Under the pieces are notes generated by a model. The model saw only the letters and a program-made list of their open reading frames with translations, was not told the origin of the DNA and searched no databases. This document shows, one piece after another, positions 1 through 11,201 of a stretch of 64,000 bases of DNA. The stretch's first letter is position 1. Every line of letters starts with the position of its first letter. The DNA comes from Lysinibacillus pakistanensis (GTDB taxonomy: Bacteria > Bacillota > Bacilli > Bacillales_A > Planococcaceae): positions 62,001-126,000 of the forward strand of contig BBDJ01000007.1 of the NCBI GenBank assembly GCA_001312325.1, written 5' to 3'. The translations under genes and the position numbers were made by a program.

Positions 1-90
1 AAAGAACAGTACTTCCAACTGGGAATCCATTATAAAAACGAAGATTACATTTTGCTAATAGAAACGGTAAGTGTCTTGAATACCAACTGA
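1..90 (+). CDS. 3' end of an unidentified gene
   Basis: Frame 1 is open from the window edge to a TGA at 88-90 and gives a 29-residue tail ending in ETVSVLNTN. The start lies outside the window and I do not recognise the family. No convincing terminator follows; 91-282 is AT-rich and holds only the presumed ald promoter region. The frame could also be open by chance. Confidence 0.3.
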   Translation, partial: KEQYFQLGIHYKNEDYILLIETVSVLNTN

Positions 91-282
91 TAATGTACTA
101 TTAGTAATTTGAAAATTTTGTATTTTGTAAATGTTATTAATTTTAGCTGTAATCTCTTTATTTAAAGCATTTTTTTGATTATTTTTGGTAATATGGAAGG
201 GCAAGGGGTGCATCAATACGGAAAAAAATCGTATTTACAAAAATGATGCTAATTTCTTAGGTAATGGAAGGGGATAGGAAAG

Positions 283-1399
283 ATGAAAATTGGTATTCCA
301 AAAGAGATTAAAAACAATGAAAATCGTGTAGCAATGACACCCGCTGGAGTTGTTACATTAACACATGCTGGTCATGAAGTATTCATTGAAACAGGAGCAG
401 GCTTAGGATCAAGCTTTACAGATGCAGACTACCAGGAAGCAGGTGCTCACATTGTTGAAACAGCAAAAGAGGCCTGGTCACAAGAAATGATTATGAAGGT
501 AAAAGAACCTGTTGCATCAGAATATGACTACTTCCAAGAGGGGCAAATCCTATTCACTTATTTGCATTTAGCACCAGAAATCGAATTAACGCAGGCTCTT
601 TTAAATAAAAAAAGTTGTTGGTATTGCTTATGAAACAGTTCAATTAGCAAATGGTTCCTTACCACTATTAACACCAATGAGTGAAGTTGCAGGTAAAATG
701 GCAACGCAAATTGGGGCACAGTTCCTAGAGAGAAACCATGCAGGAAAAGGAATTCTACTTGGCGGTGTATCTGGTGTACCACGCGGTAAAGTCACTGTTA
801 TTGGTGGTGGTATTGCTGGAACAAATGCGGCAAAAATTGCTGTTGGTATGGGTGCAGATGTAACAGTAATTGATTTAAGCCAGAGCGTTTACGTCAATTA
901 GAGGATTTATTTGGTCGTGATGTTCAAACATTAATGTCTAATCCTTATAATATTGCGGAATCCGTGAAAAACTCAGATTTAGTAATTGGAGCAGTGTTAA
1001 TTCCTGGGGCTAAGGCACCTAAGCTTGTTTCTGAGGAAATGATTAAGTCTATGCAACCAGGCTCAGTAGTTGTTGATATTGCCATTGATCAAGGTGGAAT
1101 TTTTGCAACATCCGATCGTGTGACGACACATGATGATCCAACTTATGTTAAACATGGTGTAGTGCACTATGCAGTAGCAAACATGCCAGGGGCTGTTCCT
1201 CGTACTTCAACTATTGCTTTAACAAATAATACAATTCCTTATGCACTGCAAATCGCAAATAAGGGATATAAACAAGCATGTCTTGATAATCCTGCATTGA
1301 AAAAAAGGTGTAAATACGTTAGATGGACAACTTGTTTATAAGGCGGTAGCTGATTCTCAAGGTCTGCCATTTGTTGATGTAGATGAATTACTTCAATAA
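283..1399 (+). CDS. ald: Alanine dehydrogenase
   Basis: NAD-dependent L-alanine dehydrogenase, converting alanine to pyruvate and ammonia in the cytoplasm; in Bacillus it serves alanine catabolism and sporulation. The N-terminus ([20 protein letters not shown]) is the family signature, and the Rossmann loop [10 protein letters not shown] lies around residue 172. The start has a purine-rich ribosome site (GGAAGGGGATAGGAAAG). The frame is broken three times: an extra A in the run at about 607-613, a lost C near 882 (expected [14 protein letters not shown]), and an extra A near 1300. Corrected length is 371 residues, as expected for the family. A terminator follows, and pepQ converges from the other side. 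Confidence 0.95.
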
Positions 1400-1411
1400 T
1401 TGAAATAGCAA

Positions 1412-1454
1412 AAGGAAGCAACTATGAGAAAACTCATGGTGCTTCCTTTTTTTG
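1412..1454 (+). terminator. Terminator of ald
   Basis: A stem pairs AGGAAGCA plus CTATGAG with CTCATGG plus TGCTTCC and is followed by seven T. It sits directly after the ald stop and before the convergent peptidase gene. Confidence 0.85.
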
Positions 1455-1480
1455 ATTGGACTAATTGTAATTAGGAAGCA

Positions 1481-2578
1481 TTAAAGCACAATTAATTCCT
1501 TTTGGAACTTTGTAAGCACCTCGACTCCATCTTTTGTAACAACCACATCATCTTCAATACGGACACCTGTTACATCAGATTTGTAGATACCTGGTTCAAT
1601 TGTAAAGACCATTCCTTCTTCCATAATCAGTTCATTAGCACCTGTCACTGAAGGGAATTCATGGACGGAAATGCCAAGGCCATGACCTAGTCGATGTGTA
1701 AAATACTCTCCGAAACCAGCATCAGCAATCGTGTCACGGGCAATTTTATCTAACTCCATTGCACGGACACCTGGCTTTACAGCAGCAATGGCATTTGTAT
1801 TGGCAGCTAGCACAGTATGATAAATTTCCTTCTGTGCTTCGCTTGGTTCACCAAAGGCAACTGTACGTGTAATATCAGAGCAATAACCATCGTAATTTAC
1901 GCCTAGATCAAATAACACCATATCGCCTTTTTCAATTTTACGGGAACCCGGTATACCGTGTGGAGAGGCTGTTTTCGGTCCACTCAATACTGTTGTTTCG
2001 AAGGACATTTTACAGCCTTTTTCTTGAATAGCACTTTCAATAGCTGTTACAATTTCCATTTCTGTTTTTCCTTCAGCGATTTCCTTACAACCGACCTCAA
2101 TTGCGTAGTCAGCAAGTTCAGCAGCTTTACGTAATTTTTCTAATTCATGTTCATCCTTAATAACACGCAAAGCATTGATTTTTTTCATCAAGACGGACAA
2201 AATTTGCTTCCGGGAATGATTGTTGTAGTGCCTCAAAACGCTCTACAATAAGGTGAGCCTTTTCAATAGCAAAAGCTGATGGATTCACATTTCGATCTTT
2301 TATAGTTTGGGCAAGAACTTCCATGGAGTTTTCCGTATCTTGGTGACCAACCACCTTGTATGGCCAGCCAGCAGCCTTCGCATCTGGAATCTCCATTTTT
2401 GGACAAATTAAAAAAAGGCTCTGCGTTTTTGAAAATCATCACGCCCAGTAATCGCTCATGTGGATTACTTTTAAAGCCAGAAACGTAAAAAAACATTATC
2501 AGGTGTTGTTACGAAAGCAGCATCAATTTGGTTTTGTTGTAAATAGTTTTGAATTTCTTCTACCTTTGACATAGACAT
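1481..2578 (-). CDS. pepQ: Xaa-Pro dipeptidase/aminopeptidase, M24 family
   Basis: Metal-dependent peptidase that removes residues N-terminal to proline. The C-terminal creatinase/aminopeptidase fold shows the M24 metal ligands in order: FDLGVNYDGYCSDITRT (two Asp), HRLGHGLGISVHE (His), TIEPGIY (Glu) and a final Glu in VRIEDDV. The N-terminal creatinase-like domain reads through FYVSGF and PKMEIPDAKAAGW. Start ATG at 2578 has a perfect AGGAGG six bases upstream. Three extra bases in T/A runs (about 2170, 2405, 2487) split it; corrected length is 364 residues. It converges on ald. Prolidase versus aminopeptidase P specificity cannot be settled from sequence. Confidence 0.92.
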
Positions 2579-2878
2579 TTCCTCCTCTTGTTGCTTAAAA
2601 GATTTTTTTACTGCTGAAGCTTGGTAGGCTTCTACTTTTGAGCGAGTCATCTCCTTTGCTAATGAATAATTGTCTCTTAATCGGGTAAAGTCTGTTAAGA
2701 TTAGACAACAATTCTCCCTATAAGCATATCAAAAAAAGGGAAAACGCGCATGAATAGCGAATAAAAATTAAAGGGTGCATATTGTGTATTAGTAATCAGT
2801 ATCTTACTAATTACCAGTTACCAATTTGGCCTTTTCGATACATTGATTCGTAACAATAGTGCAAGGAGGAATTATAAA
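2579..2878. other. Intergenic region between divergent pepQ and ytkL
   Basis: About 300 bases without a supported gene. It must hold the two divergent promoters. The only structure I see is an imperfect inverted repeat (GTATTAGTAA with TTACTAATTAC, 2786-2814) close to the ytkL start, which could be an operator or chance in AT-rich DNA. Confidence 0.4.
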
Positions 2879-3562
2879 ATGGAAATAAGCTATCATGGAC
2901 ATTCCGTTGTTAAAATTCAAACTCATGGGAAAACAATATTGATTGATCCATTCATTAATGGGAATGGACAAACAGATTTAAAGGTTGCGGAAGAAGCACC
3001 AGATATTATTATATTGACGCATGGACATAATGATCATGTTGGTGATACGGTAGAGCTTGCAAAGAAGAAAGACGCACTTGTTATTGCACCAAATGAGCTG
3101 GCCAATTGGATTTCTTGGCAAGGCGTGAAAGCGCATCCAATGCACATAGGAGGGGCTAGAGAATTTGATTTTGGTAAAGTGAAATTTACGCAAGCATTCC
3201 ATGGTTCTTCCTATGTAACTGAAAATAATGAAATTATTTATATGGGAATGCCAGCAGGAGTTTTATTATTTGTTGAGGGATTAACAATCTATCACGCAGG
3301 AGATACAGCGCTATTTAGTGATATGAAATTAATTGGAGAGCGCCATCCGATTGATATTGCCTTTATACCAATTGGTGATAATTTCACAATGGGGCCAGAG
3401 GATGCTGCATGTGCAGTTGCATTTTTGAAGCCGAAAATTGTCGTACCAATTCATTACAATACATTTCCTCCAATCGAGCAGGATCCACAAATTTTTGCGG
3501 AACTAGTGCAAAATTCAGAGGTGCAAATTTTAAAAGCCGGTGAAAAAGTAAACTGTTCCTAA
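2879..3562 (+). CDS. ytkL: Metal-dependent hydrolase, UPF0173 (metallo-beta-lactamase fold)
   Basis: Single-domain metallo-beta-lactamase-fold protein of 227 residues. Metal-site motifs are visible: SYHGHSVV at the start, [10 protein letters not shown] (HxHxDH) near residue 46, HAGDT near 140 and VPIHY near 197. The UPF0173 group lacks an assigned physiological substrate. I chose the ATG at 2879 because AAGGAGGA lies nine bases upstream; an upstream TTG has no ribosome site. One of the few intact genes in the window. It is followed by ytoI in the same direction. Confidence 0.9.
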   Translation: MEISYHGHSVVKIQTHGKTILIDPFINGNGQTDLKVAEEAPDIIILTHGHNDHVGDTVELAKKKDALVIAPNELANWISWQGVKAHPMHIGGAREFDFGKVKFTQAFHGSSYVTENNEIIYMGMPAGVLLFVEGLTIYHAGDTALFSDMKLIGERHPIDIAFIPIGDNFTMGPEDAACAVAFLKPKIVVPIHYNTFPPIEQDPQIFAELVQNSEVQILKAGEKVNCS

Positions 3563-3714
3563 ACAGTGACACTGCTGTACTATATAAATTGACACCACGT
3601 GCATAGTTGAAACGATGGGGAAAGTTAAACAAATTCATCACTTTATATTAAATATTTTTATAAAATATATGGTACACTAAGAGCAGAAATGATGCTTGAG
3701 GAATAGGTGATATT

Positions 3715-5024
3715 TTGTCTACAAAACATGAGAAAATTTTACAATACATCGAATCACTACCCGTGGGTGATAAAATTTCAGTACGTCAAATTGCAAAAGA
3801 AATGCAAGTAAGTGAAGGAACTGCATATCGTGCTATTAAGGAAGCGGAGAATCGCCGTTTAGTTAGCTCTATTGAACGGGTTGGAACAATTCGTATTGAA
3901 AAGAAAAAGAAAGAGAATATTGAACGCTTAACGTTTGCTGAAATTGTCAATATAATTGATGGACAGGTTTTAGGTGGAAAATCAGGACTACATAAAACGC
4001 TGACAAAATTTGTGATTGGTGCGATGCAATTAGAGGATATGATGCGTTATACAGATGCAGGAAGCTTGCTTATCGTTGGTAACCGTATTAAAGCCCATGA
4101 GAATGCGCTACGAGCTGGTGCAGCTGTTTTAATAACTGGTGGTTTTGATACAACGGAGGATAATAAGCAGCTTGCGGATTCATTAGATTTACCAATCATT
4201 TCAACAAGCTATGATACGTTTACAGTTGCGACGATGATTAATCGAGCAATTTATGATCAATTAATCAAAAAGGATATATTATTTATTGAGGATATCTATG
4301 TCCCGATGACAGATACAGCTGTCCTAAAAAAATGATGAAACAATTCATCATTTCCAAAAGCTAAATGAGCGAACTACTCATGGTGCCTTTCCAGTAGTGA
4401 CAGCCAATAATAAGCTTGTTGGGATGATTACTGTGAAAGACGTAATCGGTCGAGAAGAAACTGAGCTTATTGAAAAGGTAATGACTAAAAACCCGATTGC
4501 TGGATCCATGAAAATGAGTGTTGCTTCTGCGGGTCACCGTATGATTTGGGAAGGCATTGATTTGTTACCGATCGTTGATGATGATACGATTTTACAAGGC
4601 GTGATTAGCCGTCAAGATGTGCTTAAGGCACTTCAGCTTGCACAAAGACAGCCTCAACATGGAGAAACAATTGATGATTTAGTAAAAAAATGAAATGAAG
4701 GTTCTTGGTGATGAAGAGCTAATCGTTGAGTTTAAAGTAACACCTCAAATGACAAACCAGTATGGGGCGATTTCTTACGGAGCATTTACAACTTTATTAG
4801 CAGAAGTTGGTTCATTTTCATTAAAGCGCCGTAAGCGAGGCGATGCTGTCGCCGAAAACATGACGATTTATTTCATCAAGCCTGTACAAATGGAAAGTAC
4901 ACTTACTGTAAAACCTCGAATTTTAGACATGAGTCGTAAATTTGTGAAAATGGACTTCGAAGTGTTTAATCAGCAAATGTTAGTCGGGAAGGCAATGATG
5001 ATGTTCCAACTCTTGGAGCGCTAA
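3715..5024 (+). CDS. ytoI: DRTGG, CBS and hotdog domain regulatory protein
   Basis: Cytoplasmic protein with an N-terminal winged-helix segment (ISVRQIAKEMQVSEGTAYRAI, residues about 23-43), a DRTGG domain, a CBS pair (GMITVKDVIGR and LQGVISRQDVLKAL) and a C-terminal hotdog/thioesterase-like domain (MTIYFIKPVQMESTLTV). It matches B. subtilis YtoI in order and length. Start is TTG at 3715 after GAGGAATAGGTG. Extra A bases at about 4326-4332 and 4684-4690 split it; the second creates the apparent stop before the hotdog domain. Corrected length is 435 residues. CBS domains usually bind adenosine nucleotides, so a ligand-sensing regulator is inferred; the ligand is unknown. Confidence 0.88.
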
Positions 5025-5030
5025 GCTAGA

Positions 5031-5077
5031 AAAGGGATGGCCTAGTGGAAATATTAGGCCATCCCTTATTTTTTTGC
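5031..5077. terminator. Bidirectional terminator between ytoI and ytpI
   Basis: AAGGGATGGCCTA pairs with TAGGCCATCCCTT, followed by seven T on the plus strand. It ends right at the stop of convergent ytpI and can serve both genes. Confidence 0.85.
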
Positions 5078-5388
5078 TTATTGATTAATACGGCACTCCT
5101 CTTCAACAAATTGACCGTAGTGTCGTGCTTTTTTTAATATTTTCAATAATAACAAAGATGCCTAAAACGACAAGAATTGCTACAATAATAAATGTGTATA
5201 ATCCAGGGAATAAATAAGCTTGATTACAACCAAAAAAAAAGTATAAAGGCACCGAAACCTACATTCGCCTTGCTTTTGTACCATTTTTTTTGCAATCGGT
5301 AATGGAGAACGGAATTGTTTTGTTTTAAAGTAAAAATAAAAAAAACAAATGATATGATTATGGCAAACACAAAAATTAAATTGAGCAT
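5078..5388 (-). CDS. ytpI: YtpI-like small membrane protein
   Basis: Predicted 102-residue integral membrane protein with three hydrophobic segments (LNLIFVFAIIISFVFFIF at the N-terminus, a second around FGAFILFFG, a third around FIIVAILVVLGIFVII) and a charged C-terminus (KKARHYGQFVEEE). The start has AGGAGG at normal spacing. Position next to ytoI and nrnA and its length fit B. subtilis YtpI, whose function is unknown. Two extra bases in homopolymers (5232-5240, 5129-5135) split the frame. Confidence 0.78.
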
Positions 5389-5478
5389 AGTAAACCTCCT
5401 AGCATAACTAGACATTATTGTAACGATTATTGATGAAAAATGCTAACGGTTATTACTATCATTTTGGGGGAAATTATA

Positions 5479-6434
5479 TTGAAACGACAAATCATCGACA
5501 CAATTGCTTTATATGAGACAATTATTATTCATCGTCATGTACGTCCAGATCCAGATGCTTATGGATCTCAACAAGGTTTAAAAGAATTAATCTTAGCCAA
5601 CTATCCAGAAAAAAAAGGTTTTTGCTGTAGGTGAGCATGATGATTCTTTAACATTTATGGCACAGCCTGATCAAATTACTGATGATGTTTATGATAATGC
5701 TTTAGTAATTGTTACGGATACTGCAAATACTGAACGTGTTGACGACCAACGCTATACAAAGGGTAAAATGGTTATTAAAATCGATCATCATCCAAATGAT
5801 GATGCATATGGCGATTTATTGTGGGTGGACACGACAGCTAGCTCTTGTAGTGAAATGATCTATGAGCTTTTTGAGGAAGGGCACAATGCAGCCAACTGGT
5901 CGCTATCTAGTGCAGCTGCAAGATTGCTATTTGCTGGTATTGTGGGTGATACAGGAAGATTTCAATTTCCAAGTACAACTGCGAAAAACGTTTAAAATTG
6001 CTGCAGAACTCATTACATATGATTTTGATAGAAATCAGATTTTTAATGGCATGTATGAAATGGAACAAAAATTACTAAATTTACAGGGCTATATCTATCA
6101 AAATTTTGAAATGGATGAGCATGGGGCAGCATATATAAAGCTGACGAAGGAATTGCTAACAGATTTTGAGGCTGTACCATCTGAGGCTTCTCTTTTAGTA
6201 GGCAGTCTTGGTAGTGTGAAAGGTATTTGTGCATGGGTTGTGTTTATTGAGGAGGGGGAACAAATTCGAGTACGTTTACGCTCGAAAGGTCCTGTTATTA
6301 ATACGCTAGCGAAGGAATTCAATGGTGGGGGACACCCATTAGCTTCAGGGGCAACTGCTTATTCATGGGAGGAAGCGGATCGTGTGATAAATCGTTTACA
6401 GGCAATTTGTCAAACGTATCGCTCAAATAACTAA
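5479..6434 (+). CDS. nrnA: NanoRNase / pAp phosphatase, DHH-DHHA1 family
   Basis: Degrades very short RNA oligonucleotides and dephosphorylates 3'-phosphoadenosine 5'-phosphate, linking RNA turnover to sulfur assimilation. Motifs in order: [14 protein letters not shown] near residue 18, [11 protein letters not shown] near 85, the DHH motif IDHHPND near 108, and the DHHA1 glycine loop [12 protein letters not shown] near 285. Start is TTG at 5479 after GGGGGAA. Extra A bases at about 5609-5616 and in GCGAAAAACG near 5986 break the frame; the latter is unusual because the run is only four or five long. Corrected length 317. dnaE follows after 26 bases. Confidence 0.93.
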
Positions 6435-6460
6435 CAAGATCAAGAAAGGAAGGGATTCAT

Positions 6461-9400
6461 TTGACACATGTATATACGAAAATGCATACGAGCGCGGATT
6501 TATTGAAAAGCACAATTCGGCTTGAACAATTGATCCCTTTTTTACAAGAGCAAAAAAACGCAGGCCTGTGCAATCGTCAATTCGAAATTGTATGGGCTTT
6601 TGCCTTTTTGTAGGGCGTTACAGCAAGCAAATATTCATGCTGTAATTGGTCTTTCTATAAACATACAATGGCAGGAGTTACAAATTCCTTTAGTTTTATA
6701 TGCAAAGACACAAGAAGGTTATCAGCATTTATTAAAGATTAGTAGTGCTGTTTCGATAAGAGAGGATGAAGTTTTACCTTGGAAATGGCTAGAGGGGTAT
6801 GCAGCAGGCTGTATAGCATTGCTTTCCTCTAATGAAATAACGGAAATTGGACATTGGACAGAGGCAGCAAGTGCACTAAAAGCATTATTTGGTCAGCACT
6901 TATTTATGGGAGTTGCTAGACCAGCAGGGATGATTGCAGAAACAGAACAGGATTGTGTTACATGGTGTAAAAACGAAAGCGTTCCTTTAGTCGCTTCACA
7001 AAGTTGTTATTTTCTACGACCTGAAGACCACTTTGCTTACGAGGTGGTAAGAGCTATTGATACAGGTGAAAAATGCACGGTTACAAAGGTATCCGCCTTG
7101 CAAGGCTATTTTGTGCCAACTCAGAGTGAATGGAACAGCTGGTTTGCTGATCGTCCTGAATGGCTTGAATCGAGCGCAGCAATGTTAGCTAGCTGTACTG
7201 CCAAAATTCCTAATATGCCTGTGCAAATGCCTAAATTTCCAGTGCCAATAGGAGAGACTGCTGAGAACTTGCTTGTCAAAGAGGCGTTTACTGGATTAAC
7301 AATGCGCTTCAATGAGCATGAAATACCACCTGCTTATAAAGAGCGACTACAATATGAGCTTGAAATTATTTGTTCAATGGGCTTTGCGGATTATTTTTTT
7401 AATTGTTGCAGATTTTATGCAATATGCCAAAGAAAATCAAATTTTAACAGGGCCAGGCCGGGGTTCATCAGCGGGATCACTTGTAGCCTATAGTCTTTCT
7501 ATAACACAAGTAGATCCTCTAGCGTATGGATTAATATTCGAGCGTTTTTTTAAATCCAGAACGTATTTCTTTGCCAGATATTGATATTGATTTTGTAGAT
7601 AATAAAAGACAAAAGGTTATACAATATGTTGCACACAAATATGGTAAGGCAAATGTCGCACAGATTATTACATTTGGTACATTATCTGCAAAAGCTGTGG
7701 CTCGGGATGTAGCTCGAGCTTTAGGCTTCGAAGCTGAAACCTTAGAAAAGATTTCGAAATTGATTCCTAATAAACCTGGAATGACGCTACAAAAAGCGGT
7801 CGCAGAATCACAGGGCTTACAAGGCTGGATAGCAGAGGATGAAAAGCATCGTCGTTGGTTAGAAGTAGCTTTGAAATTAGAGGGTTTGCCAAGAAATTCC
7901 TCTACACATGCTGCTGGGGTTGTATTAGCACCATCCCCCTTGGTCAATACAATGCCTATTGAGAAGGGGCATGATGATATTTATTGTACGCAATGGCCAA
8001 TGGGTGATGTAGAAGCATGTGGTCTTGTGAAAATGGACTTTTTAGGCTTGCGTAATTTAACAATTTTAGAGCAGATACGCTGGTCAATTTATAAAGCAAG
8101 GGGACCATGGATAGAGTTTGAACGAATCCCTATGCAAGATGAAAAAACATTCCAACTTCTTCAAAGGGGAGATACGTTAGGGATTTTTCAGTTGGAATCT
8201 GAAGGCATGAAGCAAGCTTTACGGGACATTAAACCAACTCATTTTTTAGATATAGTATCAGTCAATGCTTTATATCGGCCAGGTCCAATGGATTTTATTC
8301 CAATCTATGCAAAACGGAAATCAGGACAAGAATTGGTGGTTATGCCACATCCAGTGTTAGAGCCGATTTTACAAGAGACATTTGGTGTTATCGTTTATCA
8401 GGAACAGATCATGCAAATTGCCTCGATAATGGCAGGCTTTTCGATGGGACAGGCAGATTTACTGCGTCGAGCGGTCAGCAAGAAAAATCGCCAAGTTTTA
8501 GAGGAGCAACGTGCTGTATTTGTCAATGGAGCGATGAAGCAAGGTTACGATATTCATATAGCAGAAGAAGTGTATGCACTGATTGTACGTTTTGCGGATT
8601 ATGGCTTCCCTAAAAGCCATGCAGTTGCATATAGTGTTATTTCCTATCAAATGGCCTATTTAAAGGCGCATTATCCAAAAAGCTTTTATGCAGCGTTATT
8701 GTCGAATGCAACAGGAAATGTGGAAAAGATTCAGCAGCTTGTGAATGAAGCCAAAGAGCAGGGTATAATTTTTTTACCCACCCTCATTAAAACATAGCAC
8801 TAAATATTTCACTGTAGAAAATGATGGCATTCGCTATAGCTTATCGGGAATTAAAGGTGTTCCTCATCCCTTAATTGAGATGGTTAAGGCCATACAACAA
8901 TCGAATGTAGAGGCATTGAATAATTTATTTGATCTAGCAGTTGCTTTAAGTGCTCAGCATTTTAAACCGAAAGTAATAGAATCTTTAATTTTTGCTGGAG
9001 CCCTTGATTATTTGGAGAAAGATCGTGCTGTACTTATTAAGACTGTAGAAGCAGCTTTGAAGCATGCAGAGCTATTAAGACCTACAGTAGAGATTGATTG
9101 GGCCTCAGCTACTGCCTTTAGCTTCGGTAAGCCCAAATATATGCAAGCTCAAGAAATGACGCAAAAAGAAAAACTGATGCACGAGAAGGAAGTTTTAGGG
9201 TTTTATATATCAGCACATCCTGTAACAGAAGAGCGAGCTTTCTGGCCGGATGCCAATGTTACATGCAGAGAGTTAAAACATACACGAGATGGAAGCTATG
9301 TCAAAGTGATTGGCTTGATTGAAGAGATAAAAAAAATTCGCACAAAAAGAGGTGAGCAAATGGCCTTTGCTCAGCTGCAAGACGAATATGGTACAGTGTC

Positions 9401-9545
9401 CATCACCCTATTTCCACAAGTATTTCAGCTTGTGCAGGACTTTTTAAAGGAGGATGAAATACTTTATATTGAGGGTACAGTGGAACGACGATTTGGAAAG
9501 GCACAGGTGAAAGTAAAACACGCACAAACGACAAAAAAAATATAA
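6461..9545 (+). CDS. dnaE: DNA polymerase III alpha subunit, DnaE type
   Basis: Error-prone replicative polymerase of Firmicutes that extends lagging-strand primers before PolC takes over. After an N-terminal PHP domain come the polymerase motifs [15 protein letters not shown], the catalytic PDIDIDF (Asp pair plus third Asp), [23 protein letters not shown], and a C-terminal OB fold. The PHP domain keeps few metal ligands and is probably inactive. Corrected length is 1026 residues, shorter than the roughly 1115 of B. subtilis DnaE. Start is TTG at 6461 after AAAGGAAGGG. Four T/A runs carry an extra base (about 6552, 7390, 7546, 8771). The exact C-terminus depends on an A run at 9532-9539. Confidence 0.94.
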
Positions 9546-9563
9546 AATGAAACAAGAATTTAG

Positions 9564-9592
9564 AAACTGCATAAATTTTATGCAGTTTTTTT
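9564..9592 (+). terminator. Terminator of dnaE
   Basis: AAACTGCATAAA pairs with TTTATGCAGTTT and runs into a T tract. It separates dnaE from the GntR-accDA unit. Confidence 0.85.
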
Positions 9593-9634
9593 CTTTACAT
9601 TTCATCAGTTATTTTGTAAGCTAGAAACAACGTT

Positions 9635-9655
9635 AAAAGTGGTCAGACCACTTTT
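9635..9655 (+). promoter_or_regulatory. Perfect palindromic GntR/FadR-type operator
   Basis: Twenty-one bases form a perfect palindrome: AAAAGTGGTC, a central A, GACCACTTTT. The core TGGTCAGACCA fits the TGGT-n3-ACCA pattern bound by FadR-subfamily GntR regulators. It lies 20 bases before the start of such a regulator, so autoregulation, and through readthrough control of accDA, is inferred. Confidence 0.75.
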
Positions 9656-9675
9656 TGATAAGGGGAGTTAGTCGT

Positions 9676-10319
9676 ATGGATAAAAAAACCGAACAAAAGA
9701 AAGTGTTTTTAGAAATCGTCCAACAATTACGTCAACTCATAAAAATAGAAAAAATACAAGCTGGTGAGAAGCTACCTTCCGAACGAGTTCTGTCAGAGCG
9801 TCTAGGTGTCGGTCGTTCCTCTGTAAGAGAGGCATTACGAAGTTTAGAATTGCTCGGACTGATTGAAACAAGACATGGTGGTGGTACTTTTCTAGCATCA
9901 ACACATAAACATCAGCTCGTAGAAATATTGTCGATGTTTATATTAGAAGATGAAAAATCAAAAAAAGGATGTCGAATTAACGCGGCAAATTCATGAAAAG
10001 GAAGCTATCCGCGTAATAAGTTGTACAGAGATTCTTCGCATACTACCTGTGTGGGATAGTTTTTTTTGTGAAACTAGAAATTGAAGGTACGGTAAATTGT
10101 CGGGATATTTTACGAGAGCTAATAATAACGGCAGGAAATCGACTGTCTTTAAAAATCTGGTTTCAATTAACAGCTTATGATGGTGATCGTTTAAATCGAA
10201 ACTCAACAGAAGAGGAAAAGTTAATTATTCAAACAATGTTGAAATCGATGCAGCTAGGCTATGAAAAAGAAGCATTAAATGCTTACGAACAATGGATGAA
10301 TACTGAACAAAGCATTTAG
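9676..10319 (+). CDS. GntR family (FadR subfamily) regulator
   Basis: The N-terminal winged helix (ERVLSERLGVGRSSVREALRSLELLGLIETRHGGGTFL, shown here by its ends, residues about 36-75) is textbook GntR; the shorter helical C-terminal half fits an FCD-type effector domain. ATG at 9676 is preferred over an upstream TTG because AGGGGAGT precedes it. Extra bases at about 9959-9965 and 10049-10056 split the frame; corrected length is 213. It lies 21 bases upstream of accD with no terminator between, so it probably shares a transcript with accDA and may regulate fatty-acid precursor supply. The effector is unknown. Confidence 0.88.
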
Positions 10320-10340
10320 ACAACAGAGGGGGAGTCAAAC

Positions 10341-11201
10341 ATGGCAATACGTAGCTTATTTAGTGGTAATAAGAAAAAGAAAGAGAGTGGACAAGAAAAG
10401 GCATTTCCAGAAGGACTGATGACAAAATGTCCTGAATGCCGCCATATTCAATTAACGAAGGAATTAGAGAAAAATCATAAAGTATGCACAAAATGTAGCC
10501 ATCACTTCAAAATGACTGCACAGGAGCGCGTCGATTATTTCTTAGATGAAGGCTCATTTGTTTCTATGGATGATCATTTACAAACAAGTAATCCACTTAA
10601 TTTCCCAGCGTACGTAGAGAAAATTTCTGTGGACCAACAAAAAAAACGGGCTTAAATGAGGCTGTATTGACAGGAGTAGGAACGTTAGACGGAGAAGAAA
10701 TTGTTGTAGCAATTATGGATTCTCATTTCCGTATGGGCTCCATGGGCTCAGTTGTTGGAGAAAAAAATTACACGAGCTGTTGAAAAGGCTACAGAATTGC
10801 GTGTACCGTTTATTATTTTTACTGCTAGTGGAGGAGCGCGCATGCAGGAAGGCGTTCTATCATTAATGCAAATGGCGAAAACGAGCGTGGCATTAAAACG
10901 TCATAGTGAACAAGGGCTTTTATTTATTTCCATATTGACACATCCAACAACAGGTGGTGTTTCGGCAAGCTTTGCATCTGTTGGAGATATTAATATTGCG
11001 GAACCACAGGCATTAATTGGCTTTGCTGGACGTCGTGTTATTGAAGAAACGGTTAGAGAAAAATTACCTAATGATTTCCAAACGGCAGAATTTTTACTAG
11101 AGCATGGTCAACTTGATGCCATCTTCCCTCGTAAAGATTTGCGAGATCAAGTAGCAGTACTTGTAAAAATGCATACGAAAGGCGGCGTACAACATGCCTA
11201 A
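10341..11201 (+). CDS. accD: Acetyl-CoA carboxylase carboxyltransferase subunit beta
   Basis: Beta subunit of the carboxyltransferase that makes malonyl-CoA for fatty-acid synthesis. It has the N-terminal zinc ribbon (CPECRHIQ and CTKCSHHF, four Cys), then the crotonase-like core with [25 protein letters not shown] and GFAGRRVIE. Start ATG at 10341 follows AGAGGGGGAG. The run at 10629-10636 differs from the expected length (six A read as eight, or nine read as eight) and the run at 10761-10767 has one extra A. The last codons overlap the start of accA (ATG inside CATGCCTAA), a sign of translational coupling of the two subunits. Confidence 0.95.

Noticed and set aside
1239..1421. Antisense frames over conserved genes (for example 1239-1421, 2978-3202, 7531-7947, 30080-30406, 43323-43520)
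   Set aside because: They lie opposite well-supported genes, lack ribosome sites and show biased composition of reverse-complement codons.
2786..2814. Inverted repeat upstream of ytkL as a defined operator
   Set aside because: Arms are imperfect and AT-rich; no regulator gene nearby, so no more than a weak candidate.
10629..10767. Separate small genes inside accD
   Set aside because: Both parts join to the conserved AccD sequence once run lengths are corrected.
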